A stretch of 64,000 bases of DNA from Hydrogenophaga sp. (lineage in GTDB: Bacteria; Pseudomonadota; Gammaproteobacteria; Burkholderiales; Burkholderiaceae_C): positions 1 through 64,000 of the forward strand of contig NZ_JADMJO010000001.1 in assembly GCF_018780385.1 (NCBI RefSeq), read 5' to 3'. Below are positions 52,294 to 61,160 of this stretch, piece by piece. The first letter of the stretch is position 1. Each line of letters starts with the position of its first letter. The position numbers were made by a program, and so were the translations under genes. Under the pieces are notes generated by a model. It did not search any database and was not told the origin of the DNA. It saw only the letters and a list, made by a program, of their open reading frames with translations.

Positions 52294-52902
52294 ATGCCCA
52301 TGCCGCTGCAAGACCACCTCCCCCCACTCAACCGCGAGTTCGTTGCCCACTTCGGGGAAATGGGCAGCAAATGGGGTATCAACCGCACCGTGGGCCAGAT
52401 CTACGCCCTGCTCTTCATCTCGCCGCAGGCGCTCAACGCCGACGACATTGCCGAAACGCTGGAGTTCTCGCGCTCCAACGTGAGCATGGGCTTGAAGGAG
52501 CTGCAGGCCTGGCGCCTGGTGCGCCTGCGCCACCAGCCGGGCGACCGGCGTGAGTATTTCGAGGCGCCGGCCGACGTGTGGGAAATCTTTCGCGTGCTGG
52601 CCGAAGAGCGCCGCCGCCGCGAGGTGGAGCCCACGTTGTCGATGCTGCGCACCGCCCTGCTGGAGCAAGCCGGCAGCGACGCCGAGCGCCACGCGCAGGC
52701 CCGCATGCGCGAGATGCACGATCTGATCGACCGCCTCATGACCTGGTTCGACGACGTGCAGAAACTCGCCCCCGAGACCGCGATGCAACTCATGGGCATG
52801 GGCACCACGGTCACCAAGGTGCTCGAATTCAAGGACCGGCTCACGGGCAAATCGCCTGCGCGCAAGGCGCCACCAAAAGATCCGCTCGACCACGCGGCCT
52901 GA
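52294..52902 (+). CDS. GbsR/MarR-family transcriptional regulator
   Basis: A 202-residue winged-helix regulator of the GbsR branch of MarR: REFVAHFGEMGSKWGINRTVGQIYALLF near the N-terminus, HTH in ALNADDIAETLEFSRSNVSMGL, and a long C-terminal helical region for dimerisation. It contains no cysteine, so direct thiol-based redox sensing is excluded; the signal is unknown. It is the first gene of an operon with cydA (39-base gap) and cydB and is preceded by an 18-bp palindrome. AAAGG lies 7 bases before ATG 52294 (GTG 52291 is alternative). Likely local regulator of the terminal oxidase. Confidence 0.85.
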   Translation: MPMPLQDHLPPLNREFVAHFGEMGSKWGINRTVGQIYALLFISPQALNADDIAETLEFSRSNVSMGLKELQAWRLVRLRHQPGDRREYFEAPADVWEIFRVLAEERRRREVEPTLSMLRTALLEQAGSDAERHAQARMREMHDLIDRLMTWFDDVQKLAPETAMQLMGMGTTVTKVLEFKDRLTGKSPARKAPPKDPLDHAA

Positions 52903-52941
52903 GCGCCAACGCCCTCCGATTCACCCGCACCGGACATCCCC

Positions 52942-54309
52942 ATGGACGCCTTGATCCTGTCGCGCCTGCAGTTCGCAGCCAACATCAGCTTTCACATCCT
53001 GTTCCCGACCATCACCATCGCGATGTGCTGGTTCCTGTTGTTCTTCCGGCTGCGCTTCATCAAGACACGTGATCCGGCATGGGAAGAGGCCTACTACTTC
53101 TGGACCAAGGTGTTCGCGCTGACCTTTGCGCTCGGCGTGGTCTCGGGCATCGTGATGAGCTTCCAGTTCGGCACCAACTGGCCCGGCTTCATGGAGAAGA
53201 CCGGCAACATTTCGGGCCCACTGCTGGGCTATGAAGTGCTCACCGCGTTTTTCCTGGAAGCCAGCTTCCTGGGCATCATGTTGTTCGGCCGCGGGCGAGT
53301 CTCGGAGCGGGTGCACCTTGCAGCCACCTTCCTGGTGGCCTTCGGCACCACCATGTCGGCGTTCTGGATCCTGAGCCTCAACTCGTGGCTGCAGACCCCG
53401 GCCGGCTTTGAGATCATCAACGGCCAGTTCCATGCCACCGACTGGTTCGCCGTGGTGTTCAACCCCTCCTTCCCCTACCGCTTCGCCCACAAGCTGTTGG
53501 CCTCGGCGCTCACCGCCTCGTTCCTGATTGCCGGGCTGTGCGCCTGGCAACTCATCAAGGGCAGCGCCACCGCCGGCACGCACAAAGCCATGCGCACCGC
53601 TCTGGTGGCCGCCGCGCTGGTGATCCCGATCCAGTTCGTCGCCGGCGACCTGCACGGCCTGAACACGCTGGAGCACCAGCCCGCCAAGATCGCCGCCATG
53701 GAAGGCATCTGGAAAACCGAAAAAAGCGCGCCCCTCACGCTGTTCGGCATCCCCGACGAGAAGGCCGGCGAGACGCACTACGCGATCAAGATCCCCAAGC
53801 TCGCCAGCCTGATCCTGGCGCACGACGCCAACGCCGAGATCAAGGGCATCAACGAATTCCCCGGCGCACACCCACCGGTGGCACCCGTGTTCTGGGCTTT
53901 CCGCGTGATGGTGGGCATGGGCTCGCTGATGCTGGCGGTGGCGTGGTTCGCCGCGTGGCAACTGTGGCGCCAACGCCGTGCGCTGGACGACGGGAAGGTG
54001 CACCTGCCCAGGCCACTGCTGTATGTGCTGGCGAGCATGACCTTCTCCGGCTGGGTGGCCACGCTCTCGGGCTGGTACGTCACCGAGATCGGTCGCCAGC
54101 CCTTCATGGTGTACGGCCTGCTGCGCACCAGCGAGGTGGCCACGCACATCGCACCGCCCATGATCGCGCTGACGCTCACCGCCTACCTCATCGTCTACGG
54201 CCTGCTGCTCATCACCTACGTGGGCGTGCTCAAGTACATGGCGGAGAACCCGTTCAAGCACGCACCGATTCCGGGCAGCAATGCCGCACTGGGCAAGGCG
54301 GGAGTCTGA
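52942..54309 (+). CDS. cydA: Cytochrome bd-type quinol oxidase subunit I (cyanide-insensitive type)
   Basis: A 455-residue inner-membrane subunit that carries the quinol site and haems of a bd oxidase. Ligand residues visible: His18 (SFHILFP), Glu98 and Glu106 (GYEVLTAFFLEASF), His183 (FAHKLL) and Met323 (AFRVMVGMG). The region between the middle helices (Q loop, ~245-315) is short, as in the cyanide-insensitive CIO/CioA group, and lacks the insert of E. coli CydA. Bd oxidases have high oxygen affinity and resist cyanide, sulfide and NO. Sulfide resistance would fit the sulfur-oxidation genes in the window. Operon with gbsR and cydB. Confidence 0.93.
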   Translation: MDALILSRLQFAANISFHILFPTITIAMCWFLLFFRLRFIKTRDPAWEEAYYFWTKVFALTFALGVVSGIVMSFQFGTNWPGFMEKTGNISGPLLGYEVLTAFFLEASFLGIMLFGRGRVSERVHLAATFLVAFGTTMSAFWILSLNSWLQTPAGFEIINGQFHATDWFAVVFNPSFPYRFAHKLLASALTASFLIAGLCAWQLIKGSATAGTHKAMRTALVAAALVIPIQFVAGDLHGLNTLEHQPAKIAAMEGIWKTEKSAPLTLFGIPDEKAGETHYAIKIPKLASLILAHDANAEIKGINEFPGAHPPVAPVFWAFRVMVGMGSLMLAVAWFAAWQLWRQRRALDDGKVHLPRPLLYVLASMTFSGWVATLSGWYVTEIGRQPFMVYGLLRTSEVATHIAPPMIALTLTAYLIVYGLLLITYVGVLKYMAENPFKHAPIPGSNAALGKAGV

Positions 54310-54311
54310 AC

Positions 54312-55310
54312 ATGACCTGGGCACAACTCCTCCCCCTCATCTTCCTCGCCGTGATGGGTCTGGCCCTGCTGGCCTACGTGATCCTGGATGGTTACGACCT
54401 CGGTGTGGGCCTGCTGCTGCCCCTGGCCGACGAGGGGCAGAAGGACACCATGATCGCGAGCATCGGCCCGTTCTGGGACGCCAACGAAACCTGGCTGGTG
54501 CTGGGTGTGGGCGTGTTGCTGGTGGCTTTTCCGTTCGCGCATGGGCTGGTGCTGCAGGCGCTGTACCTGCCGGTGGCCGTGATGCTGATCGGCCTGATCC
54601 TGCGCGGCGTGGCGTTTGATTTCCGCGTGAAGGCGCCGCTGCAATTCAAGGCCTTCTGGAACAAGGCCTTCTTTGCCGGTTCGCTCCTGGCCAGCAGCGC
54701 ACAGGGCTGGATGCTGGGCAGCTACGTCACCGCCTTCGAGCAAGGCCCTCTCGGTCTGGCGTTCAGCCTGGGCATTGCGATCACGCTGCCGGCCGCCTAC
54801 GTCCTGCTGGGTGCGGGCTGGTTGATCATGAAGACCGAGGGCGAACTGCAAGAGCGCGCAGTGACCTGGGCGCGGCGCGTGCTCTGGCCCATGGGCGCGG
54901 CGTTGGTGGCCATCTCGGCAGCCACCCCGCTGGTGAACCCGGGGGTGGTGCAGAAGTGGTTTGGTGTTCCCGAGGTGTTCGCGCTCTTGCCGGTGCCGCT
55001 CAGTTGTGCGATCGCCTTCTTTGCCGTGCGTTGGGTGGTGACCCATCCCGAGGTGGTGAAGGCGGGCTACGGCTGGGTGGTGTTCGCGTCCACGGTGTTG
55101 ATCTTCGTGCTGGCCTTCTTCGGCCTGTCGTACAGCATCTACCCGGACATCGTGATCGGGCGCATGACGGTGTGGGAAGCGGCCATCAGCACCGAGTCGC
55201 TCACCGTGGTCTTCATCGGCGTGGCGATCACGCTGCCGGTGATCATCGTCTACACGATCTTCATGTACCGGGTGTTCTGGGGCAAGGCCAGAGATCTCAC
55301 GTACACCTGA
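54312..55310 (+). CDS. cydB: Cytochrome bd-type quinol oxidase subunit II
   Basis: A 332-residue partner subunit with eight hydrophobic segments. Family motifs: AYVILDGYDLGVGLLLPL, IGPFWDANETWLVLG, LRGVAFDFRVK and FGLSYSIYPDIVIGRMTVWEAA. Two bases after the cydA stop, with GGAG at 54301-54304. No short CydX-like frame follows; the next gene is guaD on the opposite strand with a 12-base gap, and no terminator hairpin is seen between them. Confidence 0.93.
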   Translation: MTWAQLLPLIFLAVMGLALLAYVILDGYDLGVGLLLPLADEGQKDTMIASIGPFWDANETWLVLGVGVLLVAFPFAHGLVLQALYLPVAVMLIGLILRGVAFDFRVKAPLQFKAFWNKAFFAGSLLASSAQGWMLGSYVTAFEQGPLGLAFSLGIAITLPAAYVLLGAGWLIMKTEGELQERAVTWARRVLWPMGAALVAISAATPLVNPGVVQKWFGVPEVFALLPVPLSCAIAFFAVRWVVTHPEVVKAGYGWVVFASTVLIFVLAFFGLSYSIYPDIVIGRMTVWEAAISTESLTVVFIGVAITLPVIIVYTIFMYRVFWGKARDLTYT

Positions 55311-55322
55311 ACCGACTGATCG

Positions 55323-56603
55323 TCAGCGCCCGGCGATCACCGTGCGTTCAACCACCCGGTCGTCGCCCAGCACGATGAGCGCAAACAGCAACTCGTCGAG
55401 GCTGTTGGCCTGGGCAGTCTTGCGGGCCAGCAGCGGTGTGGCCTGGGGATTCAGCACCACGAAGTCGGCCTCGTTCCCGGGTTGCAGATTGCCCACCACA
55501 CCGTCCAGCCCCAGCGCGCGCGCAGCACCCGCCGTGTGTTGCCACCAGAGCTGGCCCGGCGTGAGGCTCAGGCCCTGCTTGCTCTGACCCTCGCGGCCCA
55601 CGCAATAGGCAGCAAGCATGGTGTGGAATGGCGAAAAACTGGTGCCGCCACCCACGTCGCTCGCCAGGCCGTAGCCCATGCCCGCGGCGTCGGCTGCAGC
55701 AAAGTCAAAAAATCCGCTGCCCAGAAACAGGTTGCTGGTGGGGCTCACCGCCGCCACCGCGCCGGTCTGCGCCATGAGCGCGCGGTCGGCGGCATCGAGG
55801 TGGATGCAGTGGGCATACACCGCACGCTTGCGCAGCAGACCGAAATCGCCGTACACGCCCAGGTAGCTGCGCGCCTCGGGAAACAGCTCGGCCGCCCAGC
55901 GCACTTCGTCACGGTTCTCCGCCACGTGCGACTGGATCCACACGTCGGGGTACTTCGCGGCCAGGTCTCCCGCTCCACGCAACTGCGCCGGCGTGCTGGT
56001 GGGCGCGAAGCGCGGCGTGATGGCATAGCCCAAGCGGTCCACGCCGTGCCAACGCTGGATCAACTCTTCGGTGTCGATCAGACTCTGTTCGGTGTCGTCG
56101 CGCACACCGTCCGGGCTGTGGCGGTCCTGCAGCACCTTGCCGGTGATGAAGCGCAGCCCACGTCGCCGCGCTTCATCAAACGCCGCGTTCACAGACGCCG
56201 GGTGCGAGGTGGCAAAGGTCAGCGCAGTGGTCACGCCATGGCGACCCAGTTCGTCGAAGAAGAAGCGGGCCACCTCGCCCGCATGTTCGCCGTCGTGAAA
56301 ACGTGACTCGTGGGGAAAGGTGTAGTTCTCCAGCCAGGGCAGCAGACCCGCTGCCGGTGCGCCGATCACATCCGTCTGCGGATAGTGGATGTGCATGTCC
56401 ACAAAACCCGGTGCGATGATCTTGCCGCGCAGGTCTTCCACGGCCACGCCGGGAAAGTTGCCGATCAACGCCGCGTGGTCGCCCACGGCGCGCACGACCG
56501 ATTGACCTTTCGCGTCCGGCCCCACGACCAGCAGGCCATCGGCCTCGAACACGGGGGACTGGTCATCGGCAAAACGCAAGACGGCGGATCGGTAGGCTTT
56601 CAT
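55323..56603 (-). CDS. guaD: GuaD, guanine deaminase
   Basis: A 426-residue zinc amidohydrolase that converts guanine to xanthine. Motifs: GKIIAPGFVDMHIHYPQTDVIG (metal-binding HxH with the GuaD-specific YPQ), HESRFHDGEHA, SHVAENRDEVRW, YAHCIHL and LASDVGGGTSFS (metal Asp). Length typical. ATG 56603 was chosen over an upstream in-frame ATG because homology begins there. It follows a BMP-type purine-binding protein gene by 55 bases on the same strand and is part of the purine region. Confidence 0.92.
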   Translation of the reverse strand: MKAYRSAVLRFADDQSPVFEADGLLVVGPDAKGQSVVRAVGDHAALIGNFPGVAVEDLRGKIIAPGFVDMHIHYPQTDVIGAPAAGLLPWLENYTFPHESRFHDGEHAGEVARFFFDELGRHGVTTALTFATSHPASVNAAFDEARRRGLRFITGKVLQDRHSPDGVRDDTEQSLIDTEELIQRWHGVDRLGYAITPRFAPTSTPAQLRGAGDLAAKYPDVWIQSHVAENRDEVRWAAELFPEARSYLGVYGDFGLLRKRAVYAHCIHLDAADRALMAQTGAVAAVSPTSNLFLGSGFFDFAAADAAGMGYGLASDVGGGTSFSPFHTMLAAYCVGREGQSKQGLSLTPGQLWWQHTAGAARALGLDGVVGNLQPGNEADFVVLNPQATPLLARKTAQANSLDELLFALIVLGDDRVVERTVIAGR

Positions 56604-56658
56604 GGGAATGAGCTTAGTGCCTGAAACAGAATTCGGCATACCGAAACGCGCATGGGAT

Positions 56659-57753
56659 TCATCGCTCCATCTTCGCCAACACACCCTCGGCCAGCCATTT
56701 CATGCCCAGGATCTCGGAATCGGTGAGCGACTGCCCGGCGGCAATTGCCACGCGGCCTTCGTTGTCGCGCACGCCGGCCTTGCTGGCAAACACCTGCAGC
56801 CGGCCAGCAGCCATGTCGGCCTGTTGCGCCAGCACCTCGTCGCGCACGGCGGTCGGCACCTTGCTGCCGAAACCGTCGACGCGGATCATGCCGTCCTTCA
56901 CGCCACCCCACACGCTGCCGCTCTCCCACTTGCCGTCGAGCAGCGCCTGCACGCGTCGGGTGTAGTAGTCGCCCCACAGGTGGGTGACGGCGACGATCTG
57001 CGCATCCGGCCCGAACTGGCGCATGTCGGAGTGGTAGGCCACAGCCAGCTTGCCGCGCTCCTGCGCGGCGGTCATTACGGCGGTGGAGCCGGTGTGGAAA
57101 GCCAACACCTCGGCGCCCTGGTTCATGAGTGACATGGCCGCGTCGCGCTCGCGCGGCGGGTTGAACCACTCACCCAGGAACACCACGCGCACCGTGGCCT
57201 TGGGGTTGACCGAACGCATGCCCAGCGTGAACGCATTGATGCCCTGGATCACCTCGGGGATGGGAAAGCCGGCCACATAACCGGCCTGGGTGGCCATGCG
57301 CCCCGCGGCCACACCAGCCAGGTAACGGCCTTCGTAGTAGCGCGCATTCGCCGTGGCCACGTTGAGCGCGGTCTTGTAGCCGGTGATGGACTCGAACTTC
57401 ACATCGGGAAACTCGCGCGCCACCTTCAGCGTGGGCTCCATGTAACCAAAGCTCGGCGTGAAGATGATGCGATGGCCCTGCTGCGCCAGGTCGCGAATCA
57501 CGCGCTCGGCGTCCGCCCCTTCGGGCACGTTCTCGACAAAGCGGGTCTCCACGCGGTTGCCCAGCGCGGCCTGCACCGCCAGACGCCCCTGCTCGTGCTG
57601 GCGCACCCAGCCTGCGGGAGTGAGGGGTGCGACATAGACGAACGCGGCCTTCAGCGGCGTGGGTGCCGGGGCCTGTGCATGGGTGGAAAAGGGAATGGAA
57701 AAACTGGCAGCCGCCAGTGCGCAGGCGCACCGGGCCACGAGGTTTTTGTACAT
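56659..57753 (-). CDS. BMP-family substrate-binding protein (purine nucleoside type), first copy
   Basis: A 364-residue periplasmic protein. The Sec signal peptide (..STHAQAPAP) has no lipobox Cys at the cleavage site. The BMP/Med domain has FVYVAPLTPAGWVRQHEQGR, VENVPEGADAERVIRDLAQQGH, FTPSFGYMEPT and ITGYKTALNVATANARYYEGRYL. BMP proteins of this kind deliver nucleosides or purine bases to ABC permeases. It is paralogous to the lipoprotein at 61161-62306 but has no permease genes next to it and differs by being a soluble periplasmic form. It sits between fic and guaD. Confidence 0.87.
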   Translation of the reverse strand: MYKNLVARCACALAAASFSIPFSTHAQAPAPTPLKAAFVYVAPLTPAGWVRQHEQGRLAVQAALGNRVETRFVENVPEGADAERVIRDLAQQGHRIIFTPSFGYMEPTLKVAREFPDVKFESITGYKTALNVATANARYYEGRYLAGVAAGRMATQAGYVAGFPIPEVIQGINAFTLGMRSVNPKATVRVVFLGEWFNPPRERDAAMSLMNQGAEVLAFHTGSTAVMTAAQERGKLAVAYHSDMRQFGPDAQIVAVTHLWGDYYTRRVQALLDGKWESGSVWGGVKDGMIRVDGFGSKVPTAVRDEVLAQQADMAAGRLQVFASKAGVRDNEGRVAIAAGQSLTDSEILGMKWLAEGVLAKMER

Positions 57754-57836
57754 GGTGGTCCTCTACATGGCTTCCGTGAATGAAAACGCGAGCCGGGGAA
57801 GCACCGGGCTCGCGAGGGAAGAATTTTAGCCCGCCC

Positions 57837-58964
57837 TCAATGAACCAGCTCGTAGGCGGTGCTGCGACCACCCGCTGCCGTCTTGCGCAACACCCCCGTT
57901 GCCAGCAGTTGCTGCAAATCACGCAGCGCTGTGTCGGGCGAACACTTTGCCAGCTTCGCCCACTTTCCACTGGTGAGTTGACCTTCGAACCCGTCCAGCA
58001 CGCGGTTGAGCATGGCCACTTGCCGCTCGTTCATCGGGGTCTGCGCCCAGCACTGCCAGAAACGTGCCTTGAACAACACCGAGTCAAGCGTGTGGTGGGC
58101 GCTCTCCACCGCGCGCAGCAAGGTCGATAGAAACCAGGTCAGCCACTCGGTGGCGTCCAGGTCGCCGCGCTGCGTGCGCTCCAGCACCTCGTAGTAGCGC
58201 TTGCGCTCGCGCTGGATCTGGGCCGACAGGCTGTAGAAGCGCTGCGGGCTGCCGTCACCCCGCGCCAGGAAAAGATCACCGACCGCTCGCGCGATGCGGC
58301 CGTTGCCATCGTCGAACGGGTGTACCGTCACCAGCCACAGGTGGGCCAGCCCGGCCTTGATCACCGCCGGTTCTCCCGTGGCGGCATTGGCCCACGCAAG
58401 AAAGTCGTCCATCTCCGCACACAGGCTTTCGGTTGGCGGAGCCTCGAAGTGCACACGTTGCCGCTGCACGGGTCCGGAGACCACCTGCATCGGACCCGAC
58501 GCATCGTTGCGCCAGGCGCCCACACGGATGCGGGTGAGGCTGCCGAAGCCGGTGGGAAACAGTGCGGCATGCCAGCCGAAAAGCCGCTCGGCCGTCAACG
58601 GTTCCTGGTTGCGCTGCGTGGCATCCAGCACCATGTCGACCACACCATCCACATGGCGGTTCGCCGGCAACAGCGCGCCGATGTCCACACCCAGGCGGCG
58701 GGCCACCGACGAGCGCACGGACAACACGTCTAGCTGCTCTCCTTCGATGGCGCTGGTCTTGACGACGTCGTCGGTCAGAGCGACCAGGCTGGCACGCTCC
58801 TGCAGGGCCATGCCCACGTCGGACAGGCGGCCCAGCAAAACGCCCTGAGCACGGCTGACCTCTGCCAGCGGCGCAGCCAGCGCCGACAGGTCGTAGTGCA
58901 GGGCCGGCCACTCGGGGGCCTGCCAGATGTAGCGCGGGGCGCGCCGGTATTCACCGCTGTTCAT
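57837..58964 (-). CDS. Class II Fic protein (AMP transferase) with C-terminal winged helix
   Basis: A 375-residue Fic/DOC protein that transfers AMP or a similar group to a target. Catalytic motif HPFDDGNGRIAR (215-226) is complete. The auto-inhibitory motif TSAIEGE (70-76, S/T-x-x-x-E-G) lies N-terminal, which defines class II: the enzyme inhibits itself. Residues ~300-375 contain a winged-helix segment (GKWAKLAKCSPDTALRDLQQLLATGVL) that could bind DNA, and similar Fic-HTH proteins can regulate their own genes. Inserted between add and the BMP gene and unrelated to purine metabolism. The 12-bp inverted repeat at 59017-59047 lies 53 bases upstream. ATG 58964 fits the family start. Confidence 0.9.
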   Translation of the reverse strand: MNSGEYRRAPRYIWQAPEWPALHYDLSALAAPLAEVSRAQGVLLGRLSDVGMALQERASLVALTDDVVKTSAIEGEQLDVLSVRSSVARRLGVDIGALLPANRHVDGVVDMVLDATQRNQEPLTAERLFGWHAALFPTGFGSLTRIRVGAWRNDASGPMQVVSGPVQRQRVHFEAPPTESLCAEMDDFLAWANAATGEPAVIKAGLAHLWLVTVHPFDDGNGRIARAVGDLFLARGDGSPQRFYSLSAQIQRERKRYYEVLERTQRGDLDATEWLTWFLSTLLRAVESAHHTLDSVLFKARFWQCWAQTPMNERQVAMLNRVLDGFEGQLTSGKWAKLAKCSPDTALRDLQQLLATGVLRKTAAGGRSTAYELVH

Positions 58965-59016
58965 GCGGCGATTTTGCCTGCCTTGCGGCAAATGCTCAAG
59001 TCATTCAACGCATAAA

Positions 59017-59047
59017 ATGCGGCGAATATCGGCCGTATTCGCCGCAT
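59017..59047 (-). repeat. 12-bp perfect inverted repeat between add and fic (terminator or operator)
   Basis: Arms ATGCGGCGAATA and TATTCGCCGCAT with a 7-base loop. On the minus strand it lies 6 bases after the add stop and is followed by TTTT, so it can act as an intrinsic terminator for add. A further ATGCGGCGA copy of the arm overlaps the fic start at 58963-58971, which also fits an operator recognised by the HTH-bearing Fic protein. Both uses are possible. Confidence 0.7.
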
Positions 59048-59053
59048 GCCTCT

Positions 59054-60067
59054 TCAGGCGGCGATGGCAGCGTCCAGCAAGGCCATCAGCTCAGCACGGC
59101 GAGCATCGCTCACAAAGCTGGCCTCGAAACTGTTGCGTGCGAGCGTGATCACGTCGTCCCGCGACAGATCGAGTGCCTGCACCGTCTGCACGAAGTTCGC
59201 GTTCATGTAGCCGCCGAAGTAGGCCGGGTCGTCGCTGTTGACGGTGGCGCACAGGCCGGCGTCGAGCAGGCGTTTCATCGGGTGGTCCTTCAGGTCGTTG
59301 ACCACGCAGAGCTTGAGGTTGGACAACGGGCACACCGTGAGCGGCGTGCGGCGCTTCGCCAGTTCGGCCACCAGCGCCGGGTCCTCGAGCGAGCGCACGC
59401 CGTGGTCGATGCGTTCGGTCTTCAGATCGTTGAGCGCTTCCCAGATGTAGGCCGGCGGACCTTCTTCGCCCGCGTGGGCGACGATGCGCAGCCCCAGTTC
59501 CCGACAGCGCGCGAACACGCGCGAGAACTTCGCTGGCGGGTGGCCGACCTCGCTCGAATCCAGCCCCACACCAATGAAGTGCTTGCGGTAAGGCAGCGCG
59601 GCTTCGAGCGTGGCAAACGCCTCTTCTTCACTGAGGTGGCGCAGGAAACACAGGATCAACGAAGCACTGATGCCCAGCTCCGCCTGCGCGCGATCGCAGG
59701 CGCTGGACAGGCCCTGGATCACGGTGGCCATGGGCACGCCGCGCGCGGTGTGGGTCTGGGGGTCGAAGAAGAGTTCGGCGTGCACCACGTTGTCTGCCTT
59801 GGCATGCAGGAAGTAAGCCCAGGCCATGTCGTGGAAATCGGCCTCGTGCAGCAGCACGCTGGCACCCGCGTAGTAGATGTCCAGAAAACTCTGCAGGTTG
59901 GTGAAGGCATAGGCCTCGCGCAGCGCTTCCACGCTCGAGTACGGCAGGCTCAGGCCGTTGCGCTGCGCCAGCGCGAAGATCAGCTCGGGCTCCAGCGAGC
60001 CCTCGATGTGGATGTGCAGCTCAGCCTTGGGGATGGCGGCGGCGAGTTCGGCGGCGGTCGTGGTCAT
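59054..60067 (-). CDS. add: Adenosine deaminase-family enzyme, probably adenine deaminase
   Basis: A 337-residue zinc deaminase of the ADA superfamily. Motifs: KAELHIHIEGSLEPEL (metal HxH), HAGEEGPPAYIWEAL, ERIDHGVRSLEDP, LTVCPLSNLKL and SDDPAYFGGYMNANF. The YFGGY stretch after SDDP is, as far as I recall, typical of the adenine deaminase subgroup rather than of adenosine deaminases, so adenine to hypoxanthine is the more likely reaction. ATG 60067 was chosen because upstream residues lack homology. It is followed by a Rieske oxygenase gene upstream (10-base gap) and precedes fic; with guaD and the BMP/ABC genes it forms a purine-use region. Confidence 0.88.
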   Translation of the reverse strand: MTTTAAELAAAIPKAELHIHIEGSLEPELIFALAQRNGLSLPYSSVEALREAYAFTNLQSFLDIYYAGASVLLHEADFHDMAWAYFLHAKADNVVHAELFFDPQTHTARGVPMATVIQGLSSACDRAQAELGISASLILCFLRHLSEEEAFATLEAALPYRKHFIGVGLDSSEVGHPPAKFSRVFARCRELGLRIVAHAGEEGPPAYIWEALNDLKTERIDHGVRSLEDPALVAELAKRRTPLTVCPLSNLKLCVVNDLKDHPMKRLLDAGLCATVNSDDPAYFGGYMNANFVQTVQALDLSRDDVITLARNSFEASFVSDARRAELMALLDAAIAA

Positions 60068-60077
60068 GTCAATGCTT

Positions 60078-61091
60078 TCAACAAGTCCCCAAGGAGATCT
60101 CAAGGCGTTTCAGATAGCGGCGGTAGGCGCTCGACACCCGGTCGGCGGGCCCGTGCACCTCGGTGACTGGCGCGGTGCGGCCGATGGGCAGGGTGCGCGG
60201 CGTCTGCGATTCCACCACGGGGCGGTCCTGCGCAAACACCGTGTCCTGGAAATCGACCAATTCCTTGTCGCTCGACGTGTCGCCCTGGGTGGCCATCACG
60301 AACCAGGCGGTGCACGCCGTGTCGCTGTTCGGGCGGATGAAGAGCGCGATCGCATTGCTCACCGGGTCGCCTGCGCTGGCGTCCTTGCGCAGGATGGCGC
60401 CGAAAGGATGTGGCACGTCGTAGCGGTAGTCGATCCACGCGCCCTCGTCGGCGCCGGCGTAGGCGCGGGGTTGCCAGGCGCGCGCACCCGCCACCAGCAG
60501 CCCGTCAGCACCCTCCTCCACGCGGCCGATCTCCACCTGCGCGTGGCTGCGTTCGCCCAACCAGCCTTCGTGCACGAAGCCGAAATGGCTGAGGTCCAGG
60601 AAGTTTTCCACCAGGCGTGGCGCGCTGGTGTTGAGTTCGTAGGGGCCGCAGACGACGCGTCGCCATGCGGGGTCTTCCCCAACGGCGAACACGGGTGGTT
60701 CATCGAGCGCGCCGCGCGAGGGTTGCGGCACCTCAAGCCGCACCCACACGAGCCCGAAACGCTCACGCGCCTCGAACACCGTCGCCACATGGCCGGCGGG
60801 CGGCGTGAAATCGGGCGCTGAGGGGATGTGCAGGCACCGGCCGTTGTGACCGAACTGCCAGCCGTGGTACGGGCACTCCAGGCGGGCGCCGTGCAGACCG
60901 ATCAACACGCGGCCCATCGAGAGCCGTGCGCCGCGGTGCGGGCATTGGTCAACCCAGGCGTGCACCCGGTCTGCGTCATGCGTGTGTTCACGCCACAGCA
61001 CCAACGGCTGCCCGAGCAGCCCGCAGGCCACGGGCGCTTCACGCACCTGATTTGAGGCGATCACGGGATGCCAGAGTTGCTGTTCGATCAT
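60078..61091 (-). CDS. Rieske-type ring-hydroxylating oxygenase (single-component alpha subunit)
   Basis: A 337-residue Rieske non-haem iron oxygenase. The 2Fe-2S motif is Cys50-x-His52 (QCPHRGARLS) and Cys73-x-x-His76 (ECPYHGWQF). The mononuclear iron site is NFLDLSHFGFVH (Asn163, Asp166, His169, His174). Relatives of this size are N- or O-demethylases (VanA, caffeine NdmA/NdmB types). It lies between the purine-binding protein gene and adenine deaminase, 10 bases before the latter's start, so a methylated or otherwise substituted purine is an attractive substrate (inference). No reductase gene is adjacent. ATG 61091 was chosen over TTG 61106. The upstream space to the bmp terminator is only about 16 bases. 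Confidence 0.87.
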   Translation of the reverse strand: MIEQQLWHPVIASNQVREAPVACGLLGQPLVLWREHTHDADRVHAWVDQCPHRGARLSMGRVLIGLHGARLECPYHGWQFGHNGRCLHIPSAPDFTPPAGHVATVFEARERFGLVWVRLEVPQPSRGALDEPPVFAVGEDPAWRRVVCGPYELNTSAPRLVENFLDLSHFGFVHEGWLGERSHAQVEIGRVEEGADGLLVAGARAWQPRAYAGADEGAWIDYRYDVPHPFGAILRKDASAGDPVSNAIALFIRPNSDTACTAWFVMATQGDTSSDKELVDFQDTVFAQDRPVVESQTPRTLPIGRTAPVTEVHGPADRVSSAYRRYLKRLEISLGTC

Positions 61092-61106
61092 GAGGGTCTC
61101 ATTCAA

Positions 61107-61138
61107 ACAAGAAAGCCGCCCGGAGGCGGCTTTCTTTT
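61107..61138 (-). terminator. Intrinsic terminator of the BMP lipoprotein gene
   Basis: Perfect 10-bp stem GAAAGCCGCC / GGCGGCTTTC at 61111-61134 with a 4-base loop. Read on the minus strand it is followed by a T-rich tail (TTGTTT); the other side is also T-rich, so it could work both ways. It separates the BMP gene from the Rieske gene. Confidence 0.85.
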
Positions 61139-61160
61139 CCAGAGCGCGGCGGAGCCGACC

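Noticed and set aside
55311..55322. A cydX-like third subunit after cydB
   Set aside because: Only 12 bases separate cydB from the convergent guaD stop; no room for a small gene on the plus strand.
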